Assembly (NCBI GenBank): GCA_030041435.1
Contig: JASHNW010000065.1
Coordinates: forward strand, 50,127-114,126
From: Acidobacteriaceae bacterium
GTDB taxonomy: Bacteria > Acidobacteriota > Terriglobia > Terriglobales > Acidobacteriaceae
Direction: 5' to 3'
DNA: 64,000 nucleotides
Below the pieces are notes generated by a model. The model did no database searches and had not been told where the DNA came from. It was given only the letters and a program-made list of their open reading frames with translations. Both the position numbers and the translations under genes were made by a program. This document shows, piece by piece, positions 53,908 through 62,868 of this stretch (its first letter is position 1; the number at the start of each line of letters is the position of its first letter).

Positions 53908-55177
53908 ATGGCGGGAGACCACGCTTGGAGATGTCACGACTTTCACATCTGGCGGAACTCCATCAAAAGAAAACGCCGCTTACTGGTCTGGAACTGTCCC
54001 GTGGATTTCCGCCAAAGACATGAAGCAGTATCTGCTGGAAGATACGCAGGACCACCTAACTCAAGAAGGAGTTGAGAACGGAACTAGGCTTGCACCGGCT
54101 GGAACCGTATTCCTTCTCACCCGCGGTATGACACTCCTTAATGACGTACCGATATCCGTTGCGCGGCGACCGATGGCTTTCAATCAAGACGTAAAGGCCC
54201 TCCAGGCTAGATCGGCCATCTTGGCTGAATTCCTCCCTTACCTGTTACTCGGGCGCAAAACGCAGCTTCTGAATCTGGTTGATTTGGCTGGACACGGCAC
54301 CGGTCGTCTCAATACGCCGGAGCTAAAGAGCCTGAACATCCTGCTTCCGCCAAAGACGGAACAGCGGCAGATTGCGCATATCCTCAGCACGCTCGACGAC
54401 AAGATCGAGCTGAACCGGAAGATGAACGCGACCTTGGAGGCGATGGCGCGGGCGCTCTTTAAATCCTGGTTCGTGGATTTCGATCCCGTCCGTGCCAAAG
54501 CCGAAGGCCGCGACCCCGGCCTCCCCGCGCACATCGCGGACCTCTTCCCCGACTCCTTCGAGGACTCCGAACTCGGCGAGATCCCAGCGGGCTGGGAAGT
54601 CAAGAGCCTAGATGAGATTGCGACATTTCTGAATGGACTTGCACTACAGAAATGCCCCGTCGTGGATGGTCGAGCGCTTCCGGTCATCAAGATCGCGCAA
54701 CTTCGGGCGGGGAACACGACGGGGGCCGATCTCGCGAGCGCAGACCTTGGCCGGGAATACGTAGTCGAGGACGGCGACATCCTGTTTTCGTGGTCCGGCT
54801 CGCTGGAATGTGTTTTGTGGGCTGGTGGGCCCGGAGCACTGAACCAGCACCTGTTTAAGGTGACTCCTTCTGGCTATCCGCGCTGGCTATGCTATTTTGC
54901 CATCCACCTGCATCTCGCCGATTTCCGACGCATCGCCGCTGGAAAAGCAACCACGATGGGTCACATCCAGAGACGTCATTTGAGTGAGGCGAAGATCGCC
55001 GTTCCCTCGCCCGCTCAGCTTGAACGGGCCACGCCTTTTATTGAGCCCTTGGTGGAGAGCACCTGGAAACGGAATGTGCAATCGCGGACTCTTGCGGACA
55101 CAAGAGACATACTTCTTCCTAGGCTCATCTCCGGCGAGCTGCGAGTGAAGACTGCCGAGTTGGGGCCAGCGTTATGA
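53894..55177 (+). CDS. hsdS: Type I restriction-modification specificity subunit
   Basis: This 427-aa subunit sets the bipartite DNA target. The first target-recognition domain covers about residues 5-150 ([27 protein letters not shown]). The first conserved spacer helix is [20 protein letters not shown] with [19 protein letters not shown]. The second target-recognition domain covers about residues 235-385 ([17 protein letters not shown]), and the second spacer ends [16 protein letters not shown] 53894 follows AAGGAG and lies inside the end of hsdM. The two recognition domains differ from each other as expected for an asymmetric target. Confidence 0.93.
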   Translation: MAAVEWRETTLGDVTTFTSGGTPSKENAAYWSGTVPWISAKDMKQYLLEDTQDHLTQEGVENGTRLAPAGTVFLLTRGMTLLNDVPISVARRPMAFNQDVKALQARSAILAEFLPYLLLGRKTQLLNLVDLAGHGTGRLNTPELKSLNILLPPKTEQRQIAHILSTLDDKIELNRKMNATLEAMARALFKSWFVDFDPVRAKAEGRDPGLPAHIADLFPDSFEDSELGEIPAGWEVKSLDEIATFLNGLALQKCPVVDGRALPVIKIAQLRAGNTTGADLASADLGREYVVEDGDILFSWSGSLECVLWAGGPGALNQHLFKVTPSGYPRWLCYFAIHLHLADFRRIAAGKATTMGHIQRRHLSEAKIAVPSPAQLERATPFIEPLVESTWKRNVQSRTLADTRDILLPRLISGELRVKTAELGPAL

Positions 55178-55737
55178 GATGGCCGTCAGCGTGGGAGGCA
55201 CTGACGGCGGCTGGAACCATTGCGATGGCAGCGACGACCGTTGCCGTGATTCTCCAGAACAGACGACAGCACCGGGAGGCATTGCAGCCCATCTGTGTGC
55301 TTGTGCCAGAGAACGGCACAGATGCAGTCGGGCGCCGAGACATTCTGCAGCTTCAGAAGGAACCCAACGATCCAAACAAGTACTTCTCCATTTGTTGTGA
55401 CCTGAAGAACATTGGCGGCGGCCCTGCCGTGAAACTCAGACTGAGAGTTACGTTCTGGGTGAACACGACGGCCCGATTCGCGGCTGAGCTGTCACCACTG
55501 GGCGCACATGAGATCGTTGCCGGGCCTCTGCGCATCCCGGTATTCGTTGGCAAACAATTCACTGAGGCCGAATACGGATGGGCACCCGGCGAAGGCTGGG
55601 ATTTGTGGCTGGAATATGAGGACGTTTTCGGTAACGTGTTTCACACCCGGCACACAAAGACTCCGCAACAGCCGTGGGTGCAGATCGGGAAAGGGTCAAT
55701 TCCGCCCTCATCCGTCGCGGAGGTGGCAAAACCATGA
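55174..55737 (+). CDS. Hypothetical single-pass membrane protein inside the hsd operon
   Basis: This 187-aa protein has one N-terminal membrane helix (ALTAAGTIAMAATTVAVIL) and a soluble C-terminal domain rich in beta strands (YFSICCDLKNIGGGPAVKL, WDLWLEYEDVFGNVFHTRH). Its start overlaps the hsdS stop (ATGA) and its stop overlaps the next start (ATGA), so it is translationally coupled on both sides. No catalytic motif is visible. Position suggests an accessory defence or unknown membrane role. I do not recognise a named family. Confidence 0.75.
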   Translation: MRWPSAWEALTAAGTIAMAATTVAVILQNRRQHREALQPICVLVPENGTDAVGRRDILQLQKEPNDPNKYFSICCDLKNIGGGPAVKLRLRVTFWVNTTARFAAELSPLGAHEIVAGPLRIPVFVGKQFTEAEYGWAPGEGWDLWLEYEDVFGNVFHTRHTKTPQQPWVQIGKGSIPPSSVAEVAKP

Positions 55738-56225
55738 ACAAGACTCACAGACTTCCATTCCGCGAAATCGCGCAACGAATCACAGGAATTTCGACCCCCG
55801 TTTTTGGTATTAGCTGGAATCCACCCGAAGAAAAACGCGTGATCGTTCGCCGCCTCGTGGCATTCCTGGAAGACCGGCGTGTTCTGTATGCCGGCTTCCA
55901 CGCGGAGTATGGCCCGTGGATTGAGCGGTCAGTTCTCGAAATGCGGGCAGAGATCACCAATACACTGAAAGTCTGTTCCGAAGATGACAACCTTACTGGT
56001 CCGCTCCGTGCGATGCGCGCCGCGTGTCGTAAATTCCTCGATGAAATGGAAGTTCCGGACGGCAGAAGGAAAATGTACGTTACCCGTGAAGCGATGATGT
56101 GGCAGGCCCTCGGAGAGCTGCGCGGCGTTTTTGGACTGCATCTGGCCCGATTATGCGCTGCTTTCGGAATTGACGTTGAAGCCGAATTAGCGAGCATCTT
56201 CCCATCTCAGGAAGGCGATGAATAG
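55734..56225 (+). CDS. Hypothetical cytoplasmic protein, DUF6650-like
   Basis: This 163-aa soluble protein starts MNKTHRLPFREIAQRITGI and has the motif PVFGISWNPPEEKRVIVRR, followed by FLEDRRVLYAGFHAEYGPW. That combination resembles small proteins grouped as DUF6650 and found in restriction-modification and mobile-element contexts. The rest is helical. It is coupled to the gene before it by a 4-base overlap and is eight bases before the ATP-binding gene. The family name is from memory. Confidence 0.65.
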   Translation: MNKTHRLPFREIAQRITGISTPVFGISWNPPEEKRVIVRRLVAFLEDRRVLYAGFHAEYGPWIERSVLEMRAEITNTLKVCSEDDNLTGPLRAMRAACRKFLDEMEVPDGRRKMYVTREAMMWQALGELRGVFGLHLARLCAAFGIDVEAELASIFPSQEGDE

Positions 56226-56233
56226 GGGAACGC

Positions 56234-57643
56234 ATGCCCACCACTCCTGAGCAAATCGACCTCTGGCGATCCGTGCCAAAAGAGCATCAGCAGCTTGAGT
56301 TCAAGGAGGCAAAGCTGCAATATGACACGGGAAAACTACAGGATTATTGCGTTGCGATCGCCAACGAAGGCGGAGGCCAGTTGCTACTGGGCGTCGCCAA
56401 CAAGCTGCCGAGGCCCATTACAGGCACGCAGGCGTTTCCCGATACCAATGCTATCGCCGAAAGACTTTTCGCGTGGCTTAGATTTCGCGTAGATGTCGAA
56501 TCTGTGCTTCATCCAGATGGTCGCGTCGTCGTGTTCCACATTCCTTCACGCCCCAAGGGGACGGCGTATAGTCACGACGGAAAATATCTGATGCGCTCCG
56601 GCGAGGAGTTGGTACCTATGAGCGAGGATCGCCTCCGAGCGATCTTCGCCGAGGGTGAACCGGACTGGCTGGAGGAACCCAGCATCAGGCATCTTTCCGC
56701 ACAGGATGTGGTCTCCCTGTTGGATACACAAACCTACTTTGAGCTACGGAAGCTTGCCTATCCAACCGGACAGAAAGGCGTTCTTGAGCGCCTGGAGCAC
56801 GACCGTCTGATCGAGCACCAGACGCGCGGGTATTCCATCAAACGTCTGGGCGCGCTTTTACTCGCAAAACGCCTGTCGGATTTTCCAGACGTTTCGCGCA
56901 AGGCAGCGCGTGTGGTCGTCTACAGCGGGAAATCGAAGGTTGACACCAAACTCGACCAACCCGGCGAGAGGGGATATGCGTCTGGATTTCGCGGCCTCGT
57001 GCGGTTTGTGATGGAACAGCTTCCGCAAAACGAGGTGATCGAGGACGCGATCCGGAAGGAGCAGAAGCTCGTTCCCGACATCGTCGTTCGGGAGCTGATC
57101 GCAAACGCTCTGATCCACCAGGATTTCACTGTTGGCGGCTCCTCGATCATGATCGAGGTTTATTCGGACCGGCTGGAAATCTCGAATCCCGGCCACCCGA
57201 TGGTGCCGGAGCAACGATTCATCGACGGCTACCAGTCACGAAACGAACGCCTGGCCGATCTGATGCGGCGCATGGGCGTTTGTGAGGAAAAGGGGAGCGG
57301 GATCGACAAAGTTGTCCACTCCGTCGAGGTTTTTCAGCTACCTGCCCCGGAATTTACGACCACACACAAGCGCACCGTCGCGGTCGTATACGGCCATCGA
57401 CAATTTGAGGCGATGACGCGTGCGGACCGCATTCGCGCCTGTTACCAACACGCGGCGCTGAAACGCGTAATGGGAGACCATATGACGAACCGGTCGCTGA
57501 GGGAGCGGTTTGGCCTGGCCGAAGAAAAAAGCGCGCTGGTTTCGCAGGTGATCGCAGCCGCCATTGAGGAGGGAGCGGTGAAGGCGGACGAGACCGTCGG
57601 CGGCTCGCGACGACACGCGCGGTACCTGCCGTTCTGGGCGTAG
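56234..57643 (+). CDS. AlbA_2/HATPase-type ATP-binding protein inside the hsd operon
   Basis: This 469-aa protein has an N-terminal Schlafen-AlbA_2 domain (LEFKEAKLQYDTGKLQDYC, IANEGGGQLLLGVANK). A GHKL-type ATPase-like C-terminal domain follows: VVRELIANALIHQDFTVGG, YSDRLEISNPGHPM and GVCEEKGSGIDKVVHSVE. A winged-helix-like tail completes it (MTNRSLRERFGLAEEKSA). Such proteins are often annotated as putative transcriptional regulators and are frequent between hsdS and hsdR in variant type I loci. It may be an added toxin-like or regulatory module. Its stop is 136 bases before hsdR. Confidence 0.82.
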   Translation: MPTTPEQIDLWRSVPKEHQQLEFKEAKLQYDTGKLQDYCVAIANEGGGQLLLGVANKLPRPITGTQAFPDTNAIAERLFAWLRFRVDVESVLHPDGRVVVFHIPSRPKGTAYSHDGKYLMRSGEELVPMSEDRLRAIFAEGEPDWLEEPSIRHLSAQDVVSLLDTQTYFELRKLAYPTGQKGVLERLEHDRLIEHQTRGYSIKRLGALLLAKRLSDFPDVSRKAARVVVYSGKSKVDTKLDQPGERGYASGFRGLVRFVMEQLPQNEVIEDAIRKEQKLVPDIVVRELIANALIHQDFTVGGSSIMIEVYSDRLEISNPGHPMVPEQRFIDGYQSRNERLADLMRRMGVCEEKGSGIDKVVHSVEVFQLPAPEFTTTHKRTVAVVYGHRQFEAMTRADRIRACYQHAALKRVMGDHMTNRSLRERFGLAEEKSALVSQVIAAAIEEGAVKADETVGGSRRHARYLPFWA

Positions 57644-57779
57644 TGCGGTTCCGACGCAATTTAAGCGCAAAGCCGGCGCAGAGACCTGAATTCTGGTAAG
57701 TTGTTGACACACCATGGTTTGTCTATTTAAGCCCATATAAGCCGCCGCTGGCCGTGTGGGGATTATACGAGAAGGGGTC

Positions 57780-60700
57780 GTGCTTAAATTCTCCGAATCC
57801 GTGGTCGAAGATGCCGCTCTCGAATGGCTGGACGGGCTCAACTACACGATTCTGCACGGCCCGGAGATTGCCGCCGGGGAACCGGCCGCCGAACGGGACG
57901 ATTCCGGCTATCGCGATGTCATCCTGGAGCGGCGGCTGCGCCAGGCACTGGAGCGACTGAATACGGGGCTGCCACCCGAGGCTATCAACGAGGCATACCG
58001 CGTCCTTGCCAGTGTGGACGGACCCTCCCTCGTTACGCGCAATCATGCGCTGCACCGCTGGCTCGTGGAGGGCGTCAATGTCGAGTACACCCGCCCAGAT
58101 GGGTCGATTGGCGGCGCACAAGTCACGATCATCGACTACGATCACCCGGAAAACAACGACTGGACGGCAGTGAACCAGTTCACCGTGGTCGAAGGCCAGA
58201 ACACCCGCCGTCCCGACGTGCTGATCTTCCTGAATGGCCTGCCGGTCGTCCTGATGGAACTGAAGAATCCGGCGGACGAGAGCGCCACCATCTGGAAGGC
58301 GTTCGACCAGATTCAGACTTACAAGAACGAGATTCCGGCGCTCTTCGCGTACAACGAGATCGTCATCATCTCCGACGGCGTCGAGGCCCGGGTCGGATCG
58401 CTGACGGCGGATCGCGAATGGTTCATGCCATGGCGCACGATTGAGGGCGAGGACCTCGCGCCCGCATCGCTGCCGCAGTTGCAGGTGGTGCTGCAAGGCC
58501 TGCTGGAGAAGCGCCGCCTGCTGGACTTCCTCCGCTACTTCATCGTCTTCGAGGAGGAGCGCGAGGGCGTGCTGGTGAAGAAAATCGCCGGATACCACCA
58601 GTTTCACGCCGTGAACCGCGCTCTGGCCGCCAGCCTGGCCGCCTCGCACGAGGAGGGCGACCGGCGGGTGGGGGTCGTCTGGCACACGCAGGGCAGCGGC
58701 AAGAGCCTGACCATGGCTTTCTATGCCGGGCGGCTGGTGCTGGAACCCGCGCTCCAGAATCCGACCATTGTGGTGATCACCGACCGGAACGATCTGGACG
58801 ATCAGCTATTCGGGACCTTCTCCCGCTGCCATGAACTGCTGCGGCAGTCGCCTGTGCAGGCGGAGGATCGGGATCATCTGCGAATGCTGCTGCAGGTGTC
58901 GTCGGGCGGCGTGGTGTTTACGACTGTTCAGAAGTTCCTGCCTGCCGCCGGGGAGAGCTATCCGGAACTGTCGGACCGGCGAAACATCATCGTGATGGCC
59001 GACGAGGCGCACCGCAGCCAGTACGACTTTATTGACGGCTTCGCTCGGCACATGCGGGACGCGCTGCCGAACGCTTCGTATATCGGTTTCACCGGCACGC
59101 CGATTGAGAAGTCGGACGCGAACACGCGGGCGGTCTTCGGGGATTACATCAGCGTGTACGACATCCAGCGGGCCGTCGAGGACCATGCCACGGTCCCGAT
59201 CTATTACGAGGGGCGGCTGGCGAAGCTGCAACTGGACGCGAGTGAGAAGCCGCAGCTTGACCAGGGTTTCGAGGACGTAACGGAAGGCGAGGAGGTCGAA
59301 CGCAGGGAGCAACTGCGGACGAAGTGGGCAGCGGTGGAGGCGCTGGTCGGCACGGAGAAGCGGCTGAAGCTGGTTGCCGAGGACCTGGTCCGGCACTTCG
59401 AGGAGCGGCTGGAGGCGATGGACGGCAAAGCCATGATCGTCTGCATGAGCCGCCGCATCTGCGTAGACCTGTACAACCAGATCGTGAAGCTGCGCCCGTC
59501 GTGGCAGGGAGCCAGCGACGATGCGGGACTGCTGAAGGTGGTGATGACCGGGTCGGCGGCGGACGGGCCCGACTGGCAGCCGCACATCAGGGACAAGAAG
59601 CGCCGCGAGGCGCTGGCGAAGCGATTTAAGGACGCGAAGGACCCCTTCAAGATCGTCATCGTCCGGGACATGTGGCTCACCGGCTTTGACGCTCCCTGCC
59701 TGCACACGATGTACCTGGATAAGCCGATGCGGGGGCACGGGCTGATGCAGGCGATCGCCCGGGTCAACCGCGTTTTTCGGGACAAGCCGGGCGGTCTCGT
59801 CGTTGATTACCTGGGTATCGCTCAGGAGCTAAAGCAGGCGCTCTCGACGTACACAGAGAGCGGCGGACATGGGCAGACCGCGATCCCGCAGGAGGAAGCG
59901 GTCGCGACGATGCTGGAGAAGTACGAGATTTGTCGTGGCCTGTTCTATGGCTTCGACTGGTCGGCGTGGATCAGCGGCTCACCCACGCAAAAGCTGGCGC
60001 TGCTGCCGAACGCGCAGGAGCACATCCTGTCGCTGAAGGACTCGGAAGGGCGGCCTAACGGGAAGTCACGGTTGAATCAGGCGGTCGCTGAGCTATCGAT
60101 CGCGTTCGCGCTGGCTGTCCCGCATGAAGAGGCGCTGAGGATTCGGGATGACGTGGGCTTCTTCCAGGCCGTTCGGAACGTGCTGAACAAATCCGCCGCG
60201 CAACAGACGCGGTCGGAATACGAGATGGATGCGGCGATCCGGCAGCTTGTCTCCAGAGCGGTGATGGCGGACGGCGTCGTGGACATCTTCTCGGCTGCGG
60301 GCCTGAAGAAGCCGGACATTTCCATCCTCTCGGACGAGTTCCTTGCGGAGGTAGCGCATCTTCCGCAGAAGAATCTGGCGGTCGAACTGCTTCGCAAGCT
60401 GCTGAACAACGAGATCAGGACGCGCTCCCGGCGGAACCTCGTAAAGTCGCGGCTGTTCTCCGATCTGCTGGAGGCAAGCCTTCGTAAGTACCAGAACCGC
60501 GCGATCCAGGCGGCCCAGGTCATCGAGGAACTCGTGGGGCTCGCCAGACAGATGCGGGAGGAAGCCGCCAAAGGCGTGGAACTCGGACTGACGGACGATG
60601 AGGTCGCGTTCTACGACGCGCTGGAGGTCAACGACAGCGCCGTGAAGGTGCTGGGCGAACCGACGCTGAAGAACATCGCGCGAGAACTGGTCGAAACCGT

Positions 60701-60869
60701 CCGCCGCAACACCATGATCGACTGGACTGTGCGCGAGAATGTCCGGGCGCACCTCAGAGTGCTGGTGAAACGAATTCTGAGGAAATACGGCTACCCACCT
60801 GATAAGCAGGAGAAGGCCACGCTTACGGTTTTGGAGCAGGCGGAACTGCTTTCAGCGGCTTGGGCTTAG
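57780..60869 (+). CDS. hsdR: Type I restriction endonuclease subunit R
   Basis: This subunit of about 1029 aa translocates and cleaves unmodified DNA. The N-terminal PD-(D/E)xK nuclease has [20 protein letters not shown] (Asp and ELK). The superfamily 2 motor has Walker [22 protein letters not shown] box [13 protein letters not shown] and motif III-like [13 protein letters not shown]. Late motifs [15 protein letters not shown] and [15 protein letters not shown] follow, and the C-terminal part is helical. GTG 57780 with AAGGGG upstream is preferred; the frame also opens at GTG 57756. It completes the operon hsdM-hsdS-three genes-hsdR. Confidence 0.94.
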   Translation: MLKFSESVVEDAALEWLDGLNYTILHGPEIAAGEPAAERDDSGYRDVILERRLRQALERLNTGLPPEAINEAYRVLASVDGPSLVTRNHALHRWLVEGVNVEYTRPDGSIGGAQVTIIDYDHPENNDWTAVNQFTVVEGQNTRRPDVLIFLNGLPVVLMELKNPADESATIWKAFDQIQTYKNEIPALFAYNEIVIISDGVEARVGSLTADREWFMPWRTIEGEDLAPASLPQLQVVLQGLLEKRRLLDFLRYFIVFEEEREGVLVKKIAGYHQFHAVNRALAASLAASHEEGDRRVGVVWHTQGSGKSLTMAFYAGRLVLEPALQNPTIVVITDRNDLDDQLFGTFSRCHELLRQSPVQAEDRDHLRMLLQVSSGGVVFTTVQKFLPAAGESYPELSDRRNIIVMADEAHRSQYDFIDGFARHMRDALPNASYIGFTGTPIEKSDANTRAVFGDYISVYDIQRAVEDHATVPIYYEGRLAKLQLDASEKPQLDQGFEDVTEGEEVERREQLRTKWAAVEALVGTEKRLKLVAEDLVRHFEERLEAMDGKAMIVCMSRRICVDLYNQIVKLRPSWQGASDDAGLLKVVMTGSAADGPDWQPHIRDKKRREALAKRFKDAKDPFKIVIVRDMWLTGFDAPCLHTMYLDKPMRGHGLMQAIARVNRVFRDKPGGLVVDYLGIAQELKQALSTYTESGGHGQTAIPQEEAVATMLEKYEICRGLFYGFDWSAWISGSPTQKLALLPNAQEHILSLKDSEGRPNGKSRLNQAVAELSIAFALAVPHEEALRIRDDVGFFQAVRNVLNKSAAQQTRSEYEMDAAIRQLVSRAVMADGVVDIFSAAGLKKPDISILSDEFLAEVAHLPQKNLAVELLRKLLNNEIRTRSRRNLVKSRLFSDLLEASLRKYQNRAIQAAQVIEELVGLARQMREEAAKGVELGLTDDEVAFYDALEVNDSAVKVLGEPTLKNIARELVETVRRNTMIDWTVRENVRAHLRVLVKRILRKYGYPPDKQEKATLTVLEQAELLSAAWA

Positions 60870-61141
60870 GGAAGTGCTTCAGGGACCCAACGTCCCAAAT
60901 CAGCCTTTCGCGTGCGCCTTTCGAGCAAGCTGTCGATACACTCTCTGCGTCACAAACGCGTGATATTGACCCCAAGCGCATTTCCGCGTTTTTGCGGTCA
61001 GCGTGTAAGAGCACTGAATCCGGAACAGCAGCCTTTTTGGATCTCATCGTCAGCCGTCCCTTCAGCGACCAACCTACCAGTCCTGCTACGCTCCAATCAT
61101 GCAACCTTGCCGAAAGGACACCTTGCATTGACTTTGCCGCA

Positions 61142-62647
61142 TTATTGCTCAGAACAGGAGACCGTCTGATAATCCAGTAAGCGGGGAAGACGGGCATCAA
61201 TCTCTATCTGATTCATAAAGTGTTCGCCTGATCCGCTTACGAGTACTGTGGCATGCACACATGTACCAGGTTTCAGGGCAGGGGCCTCGGTTGCCTTAGT
61301 CATCAAATTCCACTCCGTTCCGTCGCCGACTCCCTTATCAGTATTTTCTTCGACGGTCACTGTCCACCAACATAGTTGGCCCACTCCGCATTGATGGTCG
61401 TTGTTGCCCACCGTGAACACGGTGCCTGTAATTTCCTGAGTCTTCGCGCCAAGATTGTTCTCAAGTTCCTGAACAGTTGCCGCGTCCGCACGTCCCAGCG
61501 CAGACGAATTACATCCGGGTTCGGATGTACACGGCTGGTTGGTATTCGCGTCGAATTTTGCGATCGCGGCGGAGATTTGCGACAGAAGTACGGCTACGTC
61601 AGCTTTCTCCTTTGCGATGTTCTGCGCCTTCTGCTGCAATTCACCTGGAAGATCGGCAGCCTCCTCGTCCTCCTCGCTCGTAACCTCAGAGAACACAGGC
61701 CATGATTGCGTAAAGTCGCCAAACTCCTCCTTTAGCTGTACGGGGATTTCGCCCCCGCGAGTCACACGGAGAGCAAAGCGGCCTCGGGATTGGAACTGGG
61801 TATTGAAACAGAACAGCAGCGCACGAGGTGGACCACTGTCGGGGATAATCTCATAAATCGGCAGGTCTCCTCTTTGCGCCACAATGAAACCGGTCAAAAG
61901 AAAGGGTTGCGGTCTAGGTGCGGATTGCTCGTCATAATCGTCTTGGTCTGATTTTAGCTTCGCCTGTAGCTCATCGTACTGGCTTGCTAAGTCTCTTATT
62001 GTGACCGCCTCATGCTCAATCGCTTCGGTCTGATCCTTGTCTTCCGGAATCACGTCGTTGAAGTGGTCGGTTACTCTATCATTCCACCCGATCGCAGACT
62101 CCCAGGCAGTGCTGTCCCTCCACCCGTAGAGGGAGAATGACTGCAAATGTGAGCGCATATAAAGTATTCTCACGTCGAGTGGGAATCGCCGAATATCGTT
62201 AGCCAGTGCTTGGTACAGAGCTTCATTGGCCGAATCTCCTGCGTTATGGTCCAGCAGTAAAAACGTGTCCAAGGCACGCGAACTATCCGGCAGCACGCGA
62301 TGATAGTGAGCGAACTCCTGAAGGATATAAGTACTCAGTGGGTCCGGAAGAGGCGAGGTTAGCGCGGTGTCCTCCAGAAATGTCAGCATAGGCTGTGCCC
62401 CCGACGCCAAGGATTGGTCAATCGCGAATCGTAGATCATCTCTGGCGTCGGGGGTCTTCTCTTTTTCAACGATGAACGCCTTGAGGTCATCGAACTGGCC
62501 GCTTGCAAGTTCATTCTTAATTCGACGGTGAGATAGGTTAAACCATGCGGGAGCGCTTGTAAGAATGACGAGAAGGAATACTCCTCCAACGAGCCAAAAC
62601 ACAATCCCCGTGATTCGAGGGGGTTTTTCGATCAGCTTTACAGACAT
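61142..62647 (-). CDS. Orphan single-pass membrane protein with a large soluble domain
   Basis: This 501-aa protein has one N-terminal membrane helix (ITGIVFWLVGGVFLLVILTS, residues about 12-31). A long helical region follows, with coiled-coil-like stretches such as DLASQYDELQAKLKSDQDD and DLPGELQQKAQNIAKEKAD. The C-terminal beta domain is cysteine-containing (CGVGQLCWWTVTVEE, KPGTCVHATVLVSGSG). ATG 62645-62647 is chosen because AGAGGG lies just upstream; the frame is open further but that part is not protein-like. It faces away from hsdR and lies between it and a DNA polymerase. I recognise no family. The 272-base gap before it shows nothing. Confidence 0.7.
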   Translation of the reverse strand: MSVKLIEKPPRITGIVFWLVGGVFLLVILTSAPAWFNLSHRRIKNELASGQFDDLKAFIVEKEKTPDARDDLRFAIDQSLASGAQPMLTFLEDTALTSPLPDPLSTYILQEFAHYHRVLPDSSRALDTFLLLDHNAGDSANEALYQALANDIRRFPLDVRILYMRSHLQSFSLYGWRDSTAWESAIGWNDRVTDHFNDVIPEDKDQTEAIEHEAVTIRDLASQYDELQAKLKSDQDDYDEQSAPRPQPFLLTGFIVAQRGDLPIYEIIPDSGPPRALLFCFNTQFQSRGRFALRVTRGGEIPVQLKEEFGDFTQSWPVFSEVTSEEDEEAADLPGELQQKAQNIAKEKADVAVLLSQISAAIAKFDANTNQPCTSEPGCNSSALGRADAATVQELENNLGAKTQEITGTVFTVGNNDHQCGVGQLCWWTVTVEENTDKGVGDGTEWNLMTKATEAPALKPGTCVHATVLVSGSGEHFMNQIEIDARLPRLLDYQTVSCSEQ

Positions 62648-62868
62648 CAAGTCCCTCTCAGTTGTGCAGGTGATGACGTCAAGACCGGCCGTCCGAAAAT
62701 GGCCATCGGTCGTCCGCGTAATGCTATGTGTATTCTCGATACTTTCGGAATGCCCCATACGGGGTACGGCAAACCCGTTCTGCGGGCATGTACCGTGTCT
62801 GGCATTGGCAGCCCAGACGCTCCGACCGTAGTCCGCCACGCAGGTGAGTAGCGGCGTGTAGGGCGGCG

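Noticed and set aside
60860..61200. Short frames on both strands between hsdR and the orphan membrane protein
   Set aside because: They overlap the end of hsdR or the next gene, lack ribosome-binding sites and show no protein-like composition.
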